Assembly: GCF_014635325.1 (NCBI RefSeq)
Contig: NZ_BMCT01000001.1
Coordinates: 1,021,743-1,085,742, forward strand
Reading direction: 5' to 3'
From: Azorhizobium oxalatiphilum
Lineage (GTDB): Bacteria > Pseudomonadota > Alphaproteobacteria > Rhizobiales > Xanthobacteraceae
DNA length: 64,000 nucleotides
Shown here: positions 1 through 8,153 of the stretch, in pieces
Position numbering within the stretch: the stretch's first letter is position 1
Layout of the letters: every line of letters begins with the position of its first letter
Position numbers and translations under genes: made by a program
The notes under the pieces: model-generated
The model's database searches: none
Told to the model about the DNA's origin: nothing
What the model saw: only the letters and a program-made list of their open reading frames with translations

Positions 1-776
1 ACCACTTCGCTGGCGATCTCGATGCCATCGCGCAGGCGATCGATCTCGCTCGCCCCGATGGTGGCGGCAAGCGCCTGCCGCTGGGCGACGAGGAAGCGCT
101 CGCCATCCCGTTGCAGGTTCAGGTCGTGCCTGTGACGCGCGATCTGGCGCACCATGTGGCCGATGTCCGGGCCGGGCGCGATGAGCGCGCGTAGCTGGGG
201 CGATCCGGCCCGCTCGATGCGCTCCATCAGGCCGGGCGTATGGGGGTGGCTTGTCCGCGTGCCATTCTGCCCGTCGGGGGCAGCGGGGACGGTTTCCGTG
301 TCGGGCGCCGGGCTGTCGGGCTCGGAAATGTCGGGTGCATGGGCGGCCTGCCAGGCGCGAGCGTCCGGGCCGGGGGCGGGGCGGGGGCGCTCAGCCGGAG
401 TGGGGTTCGCGCAGGAGAGCCTCGGCGGCGCCGAAGGTTCCACCCGTGCCAGCCAAGCGGCGGTGCCGACGCTGGCGCCCTGCCGGTAGGCCGGGCTGGC
501 ATCGGCCCGCATCCTGCCCGGTGCGGTGATGCGCGGTCGCTCATTGATCGTCTGATTGACCCGGTTCCGCTCCAGCCGCGCCAGCTCCCGGCCCTCCTGC
601 TCGTGCCGGGCCTGATCGTCACGGGCCTGCGCATCGCGGACATCGTTGATGACCCGCTCCAGCGTCGTCGCGCCCGATGCGTCGGCCGACGCGGTCGCGC
701 CATTGCCGGCGGCATCATGCGGGGTCGGGATGCCGCCTGAGGCGGGGGTGTTCGGGTGTCCCAAGCGCGAGGCCAT
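1..776 (-). CDS. Unrecognised protein, 5' part, cut by window edge
   Basis: I translated this leftward frame by hand from the edge; it is open for about 258 codons and its 3' end lies outside the window. The start at 776 is supported by AGGAGG five bases upstream, and an in-frame stop lies just before it at 801-803. The first ~190 residues are low-complexity, rich in Ala, Pro, Gly and Asp, with a charged helical stretch (around ELARLERNRVNQ). The last ~75 visible residues (from about LMERIERAGS) look like a regular helical domain. I do not recognise a family. The charged, repetitive style resembles accessory proteins of conjugative or mobilisable elements, but that is only an impression. No neighbour in the window helps. 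Confidence 0.6.
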   Translation of the reverse strand, partial: MASRLGHPNTPASGGIPTPHDAAGNGATASADASGATTLERVINDVRDAQARDDQARHEQEGRELARLERNRVNQTINERPRITAPGRMRADASPAYRQGASVGTAAWLARVEPSAPPRLSCANPTPAERPRPAPGPDARAWQAAHAPDISEPDSPAPDTETVPAAPDGQNGTRTSHPHTPGLMERIERAGSPQLRALIAPGPDIGHMVRQIARHRHDLNLQRDGERFLVAQRQALAATIGASEIDRLRDGIEIASEV

Positions 777-1228
777 CTCGCCCTCCTGCAAGGCGGTGCT
801 TCAGCGGGTGCGTCATGCTCTCCTGCCGGCGCAGGCACCGGCGCCTGTGGGGCAGGTGCCGGGCGTCCGTCGGGTTCAGGAGGGACTGCGGATTATGATG
901 TCGAACCGAGGAAGAAAGTACCCATGTACGGCATGAAAGCGTGGCCGCTGGCAGTTGTCAAATGATGCGCGAAAGGCGTGCAACTATAGTTTGAAATATA
1001 AAATGCATCGCGAGCGATGTGATCTGTGTTCCTGAAAGCATTGCGAGAAATGTAACCAGATGATCGCGCGTGGCCGGCCGCGTCCATCTGTCCGCGCGGC
1101 TGTACGGTCCATCCGTGTGCCATCCGGCGCTGTCACGTTGGGAATGTCCGGCGGGCGCCGTTTCGCGCGTGTGCGCTTCAAGGGCCATCCGTGTGCCATG
1201 CGGGATGATACAGGGACAGGTGTGGATC
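777..1228. other. Intergenic region with short repeats
   Basis: No convincing gene lies here. The left half is less GC-rich than its surroundings. It contains a 14-base palindrome CATCGC-GA-GCGATG at 1006-1019. Two exact copies of CCATCCGTGTGCCAT lie at 1109-1123 and 1185-1199. The region separates the 3' end of the CHAD gene from the start of the partial gene at 776, so it probably holds that gene's promoter. Confidence 0.5.
1109..1199 (-). repeat. Two 15-base direct repeats, ATGGCACACGGATGG
   Basis: Read on the minus strand, ATGGCACACGGATGG occurs at 1199-1185 and again at 1123-1109, 76 bases apart. A third ATGGCAC lies at 2162-2156, just upstream of the CHAD start. A 14/15 match (ATGGCACGCGGATGG) lies at 22710-22724 inside the array before the DUF429 gene. 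The function is unknown. Confidence 0.5.
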
Positions 1229-2146
1229 TCAGCCGGTGGTGGCGGGCTCCGGCCGGGGCGGGGCCTTGACCATCCGGCGCGCGATGCGGGCGGCGAAGAC
1301 CTTGGCGGGCCGCTCGAACAGGTCGCCATGCTGGGCCCTAGCCGCCTTCACCAGACGCCGCTGCAAGGTGCGGCTGGCGGCGGCCACATCCGACATGAGC
1401 GCCTCGTGGTGGGTGCCCAGCGCCTCCGCCAGGATCGGCCTGAGCGCTTCCAGATCCTGATGAATTCCGAGGATGTCGCGCAGCCTCTGGGCCTTGCGGG
1501 CGCGCTTGCGGCCGGCCCCCGCGACGTCCGCCAGAAAGGCCATCTGGTAGCGATGCGTCACCACCGCCTTGCGCAGTTCGTGCAGCGTCTGCGCCTGGCT
1601 GAAGTCGGGCTTTGTCCGGGCGCGCCGGTAGCCCTTGGCAAGGCCCGCCGCCACATCCGTCTCCCGTGCCGCCGCCCCCACCGGGCCGGCGAGCGAAGTC
1701 CTTGCCCGTTCAAGGAAATCCGTCACCTCGCGGCGATGATCGGCGGGTTCCGCGGCGGCGCTCGGCACCTCGGTCAGCACCTGCTGCGCCCGCTCCGCCT
1801 GCCCGCTGTCCAGCAGGCCGGCATGGCTGAGCGCTTCCAGCGCATCCAGCGCCGCCTGCCGGTCTCGCGCCTCGGACAGCTGCCGCGCCGTGGCGGCGGC
1901 ATCCCGCCGGGCCGCCTTGGCCTCCGGGCCGGGCACCAGACGCAGCAAGGCGCGATAGTCCTTCAGCGCCTTGCGCACCTCATGCACCATCTCCGCCGGC
2001 CCATCTGCCCCAAGCGCCTCGGCCGCCTGATCGAGCCGGGCGGTCAGGGCCTCGGCCAGCGCTGCGCCCATGTCGGCCGCAATGCGTGCGGCCAGGGTTT
2101 CGCTGGGCGACAGGTCCACTTCAGGGGGAGGGCTTGCGATATCCAT
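1229..2146 (-). CDS. CHAD domain-containing protein
   Basis: This 305-residue protein consists mostly of a CHAD (conserved histidine alpha-helical) domain. The signature HEVRKALKDYRALLRL sits near residues 60-75, and a second His/Arg-rich helix pair (LHELRKAVVTHRYQM) lies further on. CHAD domains bind inorganic polyphosphate and often accompany CYTH triphosphatases, but no CYTH gene is visible here. I chose the ATG at 2146 (MDIASPP) because the frame further upstream overlaps the bioY 3' end and encodes nothing domain-like. No strong Shine-Dalgarno is visible. It follows bioY by 43 bases in the same direction, so co-transcription with bioMNY is possible. Family assignment is firm; the physiological role is inferred. 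Confidence 0.85.
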   Translation of the reverse strand: MDIASPPPEVDLSPSETLAARIAADMGAALAEALTARLDQAAEALGADGPAEMVHEVRKALKDYRALLRLVPGPEAKAARRDAAATARQLSEARDRQAALDALEALSHAGLLDSGQAERAQQVLTEVPSAAAEPADHRREVTDFLERARTSLAGPVGAAARETDVAAGLAKGYRRARTKPDFSQAQTLHELRKAVVTHRYQMAFLADVAGAGRKRARKAQRLRDILGIHQDLEALRPILAEALGTHHEALMSDVAAASRTLQRRLVKAARAQHGDLFERPAKVFAARIARRMVKAPPRPEPATTG

Positions 2147-2189
2147 GGCCCAAGTGTGCCATATCGCAGGCGTTTCGTCCCCCTGCCGA

Positions 2190-2744
2190 TCAGCGCGGGC
2201 CGGTCCTTCCGGCAACCGAGCGGGCGGCGAGGGCGGCAAGAGCAGCCTTGAGCAGGTCGCCCGGAATGAAGATGAGCGAGCCGATCAGCACCTTGTCCAC
2301 CGGCACCCGCGCGATGGCGGAAAAGACGGGAATGCCAATCAGATAGACGATGCCGATGCCGCCGATCACCGCCGCCGCGAAGCCGCGCAGGAGTGCCGGG
2401 CCGGGCAGGCGGGTGGCGAGCCAGCCGGTCACGAACGCCCCGGCCACATAGCCAAGGAGATAGCCGGCCGTGGGCTGAAAGAAGACGCCCGAGCCGCCGC
2501 GCCCACCGGAGAGCAAGGGCGCCCCGAGCGCCACCACCAGCAGGAACAGGGCCACCGAAAGCGCACCATCCCGCCCGCCGAGGATGAGGCCGGCCAGCAT
2601 GACGCCGAGGCTCTGGGCGGTGACGGGGACGCCTGCGGCGATGGGAATATGGAGCGGCGGCACGAGACCCAGGACGCCCATCAGGGCCGCGAACAGGGCG
2701 ATGCGCACCAGGGAGCGGGTTTCGAGGGTGGCCCCGTGTGTCAC
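2190..2744 (-). CDS. bioY: Biotin transporter substrate-binding subunit BioY
   Basis: BioY is the S component of an energy-coupling-factor biotin importer in the cytoplasmic membrane. The 184-residue product has about six hydrophobic segments. It carries BioY features: a VPVTAQSLGVMLAGLILG loop-helix, GPLL-type glycine turns, and FQPTAGYLLGY. The GTG start at 2744 has AAGGA about ten bases upstream and gives the usual family length; the longer open frame to 2984 would overlap bioN. It is the last of three genes ordered bioM-bioN-bioY in transcription order, the standard alphaproteobacterial arrangement. No BioR operator was seen before the operon. Confidence 0.9.
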   Translation of the reverse strand: MTHGATLETRSLVRIALFAALMGVLGLVPPLHIPIAAGVPVTAQSLGVMLAGLILGGRDGALSVALFLLVVALGAPLLSGGRGGSGVFFQPTAGYLLGYVAGAFVTGWLATRLPGPALLRGFAAAVIGGIGIVYLIGIPVFSAIARVPVDKVLIGSLIFIPGDLLKAALAALAARSVAGRTGPR

Positions 2745-2817
2745 CGGCAGGATCCTTCGTGTGTTCAGGCCCAAGGCATTGCCGGGGCAGGAAATTTGCG
2801 ATCGCCGGATCTGGCGC

Positions 2818-3480
2818 TCAGCGGCTGTGTTCGTCCCCGACCTTCGGAGGGGGCGGGGCGCTGGCTTCATGCCGTCCGAAGCCGCGCGCGTCCAGTGCCT
2901 CGGCCACCTGATCGGCCAGCCGCAACGTGTGAGCGAGGAAACCGGGCAGCAGCGAGAAGGAGGGGCGGCGGGTGCTGCGGGCACGCCACGCCTCCTCCCG
3001 ACCGCGCCATGCGGCCAGCAGCACCGGCACGAAGCGGATCACCAGCGCCACCGCCAGCGCCAGCTTTCGGGGCGAGACGCCGAAGCGCCTGAGGGGCGCC
3101 AGCAGCCGCTCCAGCACGGCCATCATGTCTTCCAGCGCGGTGGAGAGGGTGACGAGATCGGCCAGCAGCACCATGAGCAGGACGCGCACCGTCACCGCGA
3201 TGCCGTCCATAAGCCCGGCGGGGGTCCAGCCACCGGCCCAGGCCTGGAGCAGGAGCATGAATGCCAGCACCGGCGCCAGCGGCCGCAGCAGGGTCAGGCG
3301 GGCCAGCGCCCGCCGGCCGAGGGCGGCATAGGCCAGCAGAACCAAGGCAAGGCCGAAAACCAGCAGTGGCAGGCTTTTGGCCGGCAGAAGGGCGATGGAG
3401 GCCAGTGCCAGCGCCGCCAGCTTCACGCCCGCCGGCAGGCGATGCAGCGGCGAGCGACCGGGCAGATAGCCGGACATCAT
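2818..3480 (-). CDS. bioN: Biotin ECF transporter T component BioN
   Basis: This 220-residue integral membrane protein belongs to the CbiQ/EcfT family, which couples the ATPase to the BioY substrate subunit. It has several hydrophobic helices (residues ~20-60, 65-110, 140-160). The C-terminal coupling helices contain the Ala-Arg-Gly signature in EALDARGFG near residue 200. Its ATG overlaps the bioM stop by four bases (ATGA), indicating translational coupling. About 70 bases separate it from bioY. The family is clear; the specific role rests on the bioM and bioY neighbours. Confidence 0.9.
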   Translation of the reverse strand: MMSGYLPGRSPLHRLPAGVKLAALALASIALLPAKSLPLLVFGLALVLLAYAALGRRALARLTLLRPLAPVLAFMLLLQAWAGGWTPAGLMDGIAVTVRVLLMVLLADLVTLSTALEDMMAVLERLLAPLRRFGVSPRKLALAVALVIRFVPVLLAAWRGREEAWRARSTRRPSFSLLPGFLAHTLRLADQVAEALDARGFGRHEASAPPPPKVGDEHSR

Positions 3481-4259
3481 GGCAGAGCGGCCTCCGCGGC
3501 TGCGGCGGCGCGCGCCATCTCATGGGCGCGATAGCGCGGCAGCACGTCAGCCGGCGTGCCGTCGGCGACGACTATGCCGGCTTCCAGCCACAGGATGCGG
3601 TCGAAATCGGCAAGCAGATCAAGGTCGTGGCTTGCCATGAGAATCTGTTGGGGCAGCCGGGCGAGGCGGGCCAGCAAGGCGAGGCGGGTGGCAAGGTCGA
3701 GGCTTGCCAGGGGTTCGTCCATGGCGAGGATGGGCGGGGCAGGGGCAATGGCGGCGAGGATGCAGACCAACTGCTTCTGCCCCTCCGACAATTCCTCCAC
3801 CGCCCGTTCCCCCCAGCCGGCGCAGCCATGGGCGGCCAGCAGGGCGTCGGCCTGCGCGCGGGCTTCCGCGCGGGCGAGGCCCTGCTCGGCCAGCCCGAAG
3901 GCGATTTCCTCCCGCACGGTGGGAAACAGGATCTGGTGTTCCACATTCTGGAACACGAAGCCGACCCGGCCGGGCAGATCGCGCCTGTGTTTGCGGGCAT
4001 CGAGGTCGGCGACGGTGATGTCTCCGCGCGCCGGGGTGATGAGGCCGTTCAGCAGCCGCAGCAGGCTGCTCTTGCCGGAGCCGTTGGCGCCCACGAGGCC
4101 GATGCGCCGTTCCGTGAGGGTAAGGCTGAGGCCCCGGAACAGCGGCGTCTGCCCGCGATCCAGCCACACGTCGCTGAGTACGATCCCGCCCGCTTCGCCC
4201 GGGGCCGGGGCGGGTCCTGACCGCTGCATCATGTCGGAAAGCGCCTCATGCCGCCCCAT
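3477..4259 (-). CDS. bioM: Biotin ECF transporter ATPase BioM
   Basis: BioM is an ABC-type ATPase that energises biotin import with BioN and BioY. Walker A is GANGSGKSS, the Q-loop is FVFQN, the signature is LSEGQKQL, Walker B is ILAMDEP, and the switch His is in ASHDLDL. The 260-residue form from the ATG at 4259 was chosen because AAAGG precedes it; an alternative ATG pair at 4232/4229 would give about 251 residues. Upstream coding potential to 4424 looks like non-coding sequence. It is the first gene of the leftward bioMNY operon and shares a 212-base divergent promoter region with the dehydratase gene at 4472. Confidence 0.88.
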   Translation of the reverse strand: MGRHEALSDMMQRSGPAPAPGEAGGIVLSDVWLDRGQTPLFRGLSLTLTERRIGLVGANGSGKSSLLRLLNGLITPARGDITVADLDARKHRRDLPGRVGFVFQNVEHQILFPTVREEIAFGLAEQGLARAEARAQADALLAAHGCAGWGERAVEELSEGQKQLVCILAAIAPAPPILAMDEPLASLDLATRLALLARLARLPQQILMASHDLDLLADFDRILWLEAGIVVADGTPADVLPRYRAHEMARAAAAAEAALP

Positions 4260-4471
4260 CGCAGCCTTTGCTCGGACACGCAAGTGAGGTCGGCCATTTC
4301 GGTCCCTTCCGCCTTTGGTCCGGCTGGGATGTGGAAAGGCGCGGCTATGCGGTCCGGTCGCACCATGGACCTCTTCCAGCCTGATTGATTTCGCCCCGCG
4401 CGAGGCGCATAAAGCGACAATCAAATCGTTTGAAATGGCGCCGCAAAAGACGCCGTCGCAGGGAGAAAGCC

Positions 4472-6286
4472 ATGTCGGGTCAAGGGGATCAGCCGGAGAA
4501 GCACGGCCGCAAGCTGCGTTCGCAGCTCTGGTTCGACAATCCCGACAATCCGGGCATGACCGCGCTCTATCTGGAACGCTACCTCAACTTCGGGCTCACC
4601 CGCGCCGAACTCCAGTCCGGCAAGCCGATCATCGGCATCGCCCAGACCGGCTCCGACCTCTCGCCCTGCAACCGCCATCACCTCGACCTCGCCAAGCGCG
4701 TGCGCGAGGGCATCAATGCCATGGGTGGCATCGCTTTCGAATTTCCGGTCCATCCTATCCAGGAAACCGGCAAGCGCCCCACGGCGGCGCTGGATCGCAA
4801 TCTGGCCTATCTCGGCCTCGTGGAGGTGCTCTACGGCTATCCGCTGGACGGAGTGGTGCTGACCACCGGCTGCGACAAGACCACGCCCGCCTGCATCATG
4901 GCGGCGGCCACCGTGAACATTCCGGCCATCGTGCTCTCCGGCGGGCCGATGCTGAACGGCTGGTGGAACGGCGAACGCACCGGCTCCGGCACCGTGGTGT
5001 GGAAGGCCCGTGCCCAGCATGCGGCGGGCGAGATCGACTACGACACCTTCATGGACATCGTGGCCTCCTCGGCGCCGTCCGTGGGCCATTGCAACACCAT
5101 GGGCACCGCCTCCACCATGAACGGCCTCGCCGAGGCGCTGGGCATGTCCCTGCCGGGCTGCGCGGCCATTCCCGCGCCCTATCGCGAGCGCGGGCAGATC
5201 GCCTATGAGACCGGCCGGCGGGCGGTGGAGATCGTGTGGGAGGACCTGAAACCCTCCGACATCCTGACCCGCGAAGCCTTTGAGAACGCCATCCGCGTGA
5301 ATTCGGCCATCGGCGGTTCCACCAACGCTCCCATCCACCTCAACGCCATCGCCCGCCATGTGGGCGTTCCGCTGACCGTGGACGACTGGCAGGATGTGGG
5401 TCTCGACATTCCGCTGCTGGTGAACCTCCAGCCGGCCGGCGCCTATCTGGGCGAGGAATTCCACCGGGCGGGCGGTATTCCCGCCGTGGTAGCCGAGCTG
5501 ATCGCGGAGGGCAAGATCCATGAGGGCGCCCTCACCGTGAACGGGCGCAGCATGGGCGAGAACTGCAAGGGCAAGATCTCGTGGGACCGCGAGGTCATCC
5601 GCCCCTATTCCGACCCCATGAAGGAGGCGGCCGGCTTCCTCGTGCTGCGTGGAAACCTGTTCAACAACGCGATCATGAAGACCAGCGTGATCTCGCAGGA
5701 ATTCCATGACCGCTTCCTGTCCAACCCCGACGATCCCAATGCCTTCGAGGGCCGGGCGGTGGTGTTCGAGGGGCCGGAGGACTATCACCACCGCATCGAC
5801 GACGCCTCGCTGGGCATCGACGAATACACGCTGCTCTTCATTCGCGGCACCGGTCCGTTGGGATATCCCGGCGGCGCCGAGGTGGTGAACATGCAGCCGC
5901 CGGCGGCGCTGCTGAAGAAGGGCATCAATGCGTTGCCCTGCATCGGTGACGGCCGCCAGTCCGGCACTTCGGGCTCGCCCTCCATTCTGAACGCCTCGCC
6001 GGAAGCGGCGGCGGGCGGTGGCCTGTCGCTGCTGAAGACCGGCGACCGTGTGCGCATCGACCTGTTGAAGGGCACGGCCGACATCCTCATTTCCGACGCC
6101 GAGCTGAACCAGCGGCGGGCGGACATGCAGGCCCATGGCGGCTTCCCCATGCCGCAGAGCCAGACCCCGTGGCAGGAGATCCAGCGCTCCATGGTCGAGC
6201 AGTTCGACGAGGGCATGGTCCTGAAGCCCGCCGTGAAGTATCAGCGGGTTGCGCAGACGATGGGCGTTCCGCGCGACAACCACTAG
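4472..6286 (+). CDS. IlvD/Edd-family sugar-acid dehydratase
   Basis: The 604-residue protein belongs to the IlvD/Edd Fe-S dehydratases. It is closest in style to the L-arabonate/D-xylonate branch: the N-terminal [20 protein letters not shown] and [17 protein letters not shown] are typical. Three conserved cysteines that ligate the [2Fe-2S] cluster are visible in SPCNRHH (~66), TTGCDKT (~134) and [13 protein letters not shown] (~207). The start at 4472 is preceded by GGGAGAAAG; the frame extends upstream to 4385 but that part is basic low-complexity sequence. The enzyme dehydrates an aldonate to its 2-keto-3-deoxy acid. The SDR at 7124 and the DenD-like enzyme at 8154 suggest a pentonate, fuconate or tetronate pathway; the exact substrate cannot be read from sequence. 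Confidence 0.88.
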   Translation: MSGQGDQPEKHGRKLRSQLWFDNPDNPGMTALYLERYLNFGLTRAELQSGKPIIGIAQTGSDLSPCNRHHLDLAKRVREGINAMGGIAFEFPVHPIQETGKRPTAALDRNLAYLGLVEVLYGYPLDGVVLTTGCDKTTPACIMAAATVNIPAIVLSGGPMLNGWWNGERTGSGTVVWKARAQHAAGEIDYDTFMDIVASSAPSVGHCNTMGTASTMNGLAEALGMSLPGCAAIPAPYRERGQIAYETGRRAVEIVWEDLKPSDILTREAFENAIRVNSAIGGSTNAPIHLNAIARHVGVPLTVDDWQDVGLDIPLLVNLQPAGAYLGEEFHRAGGIPAVVAELIAEGKIHEGALTVNGRSMGENCKGKISWDREVIRPYSDPMKEAAGFLVLRGNLFNNAIMKTSVISQEFHDRFLSNPDDPNAFEGRAVVFEGPEDYHHRIDDASLGIDEYTLLFIRGTGPLGYPGGAEVVNMQPPAALLKKGINALPCIGDGRQSGTSGSPSILNASPEAAAGGGLSLLKTGDRVRIDLLKGTADILISDAELNQRRADMQAHGGFPMPQSQTPWQEIQRSMVEQFDEGMVLKPAVKYQRVAQTMGVPRDNH

Positions 6287-6296
6287 TGCCGTTCCG

Positions 6297-6320
6297 GCAG
6301 GCGCGCGTTGGCGCGCCTGC
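6297..6320. terminator. Hairpin after the dehydratase gene
   Basis: A perfect stem GCAGGCGCGC / GCGCGCCTGC with a four-base loop starts 11 bases after the stop codon at 6286. There is no U-tract, so termination efficiency is uncertain. Confidence 0.5.
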
Positions 6321-6398
6321 ACCCCCGGAAGAGCGGCCAACCAGAGGCTGGAGCGTTCCGATTTAGTCAGACGGCCGGATGCGCTTCAGGTTTCCGCC

Positions 6399-7109
6399 AT
6401 GTCCCAGACGACTTCCCCCGGCATCGGCCCGCAGGGCGAACCCGTGACCGGCGGCCCCGCGCGGCCGCCGGAGCGCGTGACGCTGGAGGGCCGGCACATC
6501 GACGTGCGGCCCTTCGACGTGGACCTGCACGCCGCCGACCTGTTCGCCGCCTCCCATGGCAGCGCAGCGCGCGATGCCCTGTGGGACTATCTGTCCGTAC
6601 CGCCCTTCAAGGATCTCGATGCCTTCCGCGCCTCCTATGCCGAGGCGGCGAAGAAGGACGATCCGCTCATGTTCGCGCTGGTGGACAAAGCCAGCGGCAA
6701 GGCGGTGGGCCATGCCACCTACATGCGCATCGAGCCGAAGCAGCGGGTGATCGAGGTGGGCAACATCCTCTACACCCCCTCCCTCCAGCGCAGCCCGGCG
6801 GCGACGGAGGCCATGTATCTCATGGCTCGCCACGCCTTCGAGGATCTCGGCTACCGGCGCTATGAGTGGAAGTGCAACGCGCTCAACCTGCCGTCGCGCC
6901 GGGCGGCAGATCGGCTGGGTTTCACCTATGAGGGGCTTTTTCGCCAGCACATGATCGTCAAGGGCCAGAACCGGGACACCGCCTGGTTCTCGCTGCTGGA
7001 CCACGAATGGCCGCACGCCAAGGCGGCTTTCGAGGCGTGGCTGGCGCCGGAGAATTTCGAACAGGACGGCACGCAGAAGCGCCGCTTGCAGGATTTCAGA
7101 ACAAAATAG
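6399..7109 (+). CDS. GNAT N-acetyltransferase (RimJ/RimL-like)
   Basis: The 236-residue protein has a GNAT fold of the RimJ/RimL subgroup. Residues ~25-60 contain an RPFDVDLHAADLF segment, ~105-130 a VGHATYMRIEPKQRVIEVG strand pair, and ~145-190 the typical ALNLPSRRAADRLGFTYEG acetyl-CoA/acceptor region. The start at 6399 (MSQTTSPG) removes a non-conserved N-terminal extension. It lies 112 bases after the dehydratase and 14 bases before the SDR, so it is probably in the same transcript. The acceptor is unknown: it could modify a small molecule or a protein N-terminus. Family membership is confident, function is not. Confidence 0.85.
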   Translation: MSQTTSPGIGPQGEPVTGGPARPPERVTLEGRHIDVRPFDVDLHAADLFAASHGSAARDALWDYLSVPPFKDLDAFRASYAEAAKKDDPLMFALVDKASGKAVGHATYMRIEPKQRVIEVGNILYTPSLQRSPAATEAMYLMARHAFEDLGYRRYEWKCNALNLPSRRAADRLGFTYEGLFRQHMIVKGQNRDTAWFSLLDHEWPHAKAAFEAWLAPENFEQDGTQKRRLQDFRTK

Positions 7110-7123
7110 GAGAAGGAAACGCC

Positions 7124-7870
7124 ATGACGGGACGTTTGGAGGGCAAGACCGCCCTCGTGACCGCAGCGGGGCAGGGTATCGGCCGGGCCATCGCGGAAGC
7201 CTATGTGCGCGAAGGCGCCCGCGTGATCGCCACCGATCTCGATGCGGGCAAGCTCAAGGGGCTGGAGGGGGCGGACCTGCGCGCCCTCGACGTTCTCAGC
7301 ACGGACGCGGTGAACGCGCTGGCCAAGGACATCGGGGCAGTCGATATCCTGTCCAACAATGCCGGCTATGTGCATCAGGGCTCGATCCTTGAAACCTCCC
7401 AGAAGGACTGGGATTTCTCCTTCGATCTCAACGTCACCTCGCTCCACCGCACCATCTCGGCCTTCCTGCCGGGCATGCTGGAGAAGGGCGGCGGCTCCAT
7501 CGTGAACATCGCCTCGGCGGCTTCCTCCATTCGCGGCGTGCCGAACCGCTATGTGTACGGCACCACCAAGGCGGCGGTGATCGGCCTCACCAAGTCCATC
7601 GCGGCGGATTTCATCCTGAAGGGCGTGCGCGCCAACGCCATCTGCCCCGGCACCATCCAGTCGCCCAGCCTCGACGAGCGTATCGCCGCCGTGGCGGCAG
7701 AGACGGGCCGCACGCTGGATCAGGTCCGCGCCGATTTCGTGGGCCGCCAGCCCATGGGGCGCCTCGGCAAGGCGGAGGAGATCGCCGCGTTGGCGGTTTA
7801 TCTCGGCAGCGACGAGAGCGCTTTCACCACCGGCCAGATCCACATCATCGACGGCGGCTGGGTGCTCTGA
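7124..7870 (+). CDS. SDR oxidoreductase, 2-keto-3-deoxy-fuconate dehydrogenase-like
   Basis: This 248-residue classical short-chain dehydrogenase has the NAD(P) motif TAAGQGIGRA at residues ~12-21, NNAG near 80 and the catalytic Tyr-x3-Lys in YGTTK near 145. The start at 7124 follows GGAGAAGG. Overall wording (FSFDLNVTS, FLPGMLEKGGGSIVN, ICPGTIQSPSLDERIAA) resembles SDRs annotated as 2-keto-3-deoxy-L-fuconate or L-fucose dehydrogenases and DHRS6-like enzymes. Position after the dehydratase supports oxidation of the 2-keto-3-deoxy sugar acid it forms. Substrate choice is inference. Confidence 0.88.
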   Translation: MTGRLEGKTALVTAAGQGIGRAIAEAYVREGARVIATDLDAGKLKGLEGADLRALDVLSTDAVNALAKDIGAVDILSNNAGYVHQGSILETSQKDWDFSFDLNVTSLHRTISAFLPGMLEKGGGSIVNIASAASSIRGVPNRYVYGTTKAAVIGLTKSIAADFILKGVRANAICPGTIQSPSLDERIAAVAAETGRTLDQVRADFVGRQPMGRLGKAEEIAALAVYLGSDESAFTTGQIHIIDGGWVL

Positions 7871-7936
7871 GCGCCTACTGAACTGTCGTAATTCGCTGAT
7901 CCTGAAGCGGTTCCTGTCCTCCCGGCGCCACGGGTT

Positions 7937-8068
7937 CCCTCTCCCGCTTGCGGGGGAGGGGTACGGAGGGGGCAGGGGCGCGTCATCGAAGCGACGCCGC
8001 AGCGGACGGAGAGCATTTCCGCGCTGCGCGCGGCCCCCTCCCAACCCTCCCCCGCAAGCGGGAGAGGG
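7937..8068. repeat. Inverted pair of palindromic intergenic repeats
   Basis: Two 24-base self-complementary units lie at 7937-7960 and 8045-8068 (cores CTCCCGCTTGCGGGGGAG and CTCCCCCGCAAGCGGGAG). They are inverted relative to each other with an 84-base spacer. Units of this CCTC-CCGC-AAGCGGG-GAGG type are common between genes in GC-rich proteobacteria. The whole 132-base element could fold into a large cruciform and sits between the SDR and denD-like genes. Confidence 0.65.
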
Positions 8069-8153
8069 CTTTTCCCGTTCATCAGACCAGCCCGCCCACC
8101 CAACGAGGCGCGGCAGCATTCTGTCTCAACGACACAGATCAAGGGAGAAACGC

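Noticed and set aside
154-936. Several rightward open frames opposite the partial gene at 1-776
   Set aside because: They arise from GC-rich codons on the opposite strand. The leftward frame has a strong ribosome-binding site and protein-like C-terminal part; these do not.
4260-4471. BioR operator (TTATCTATAA-like) upstream of bioM
   Set aside because: I searched this divergent region by eye and saw no match.
6340-6375. GAGCGTTCCGATTTAGTC as a further copy of the dispersed GAGCA repeat
   Set aside because: Only the first bases agree and the palindromic part is absent.
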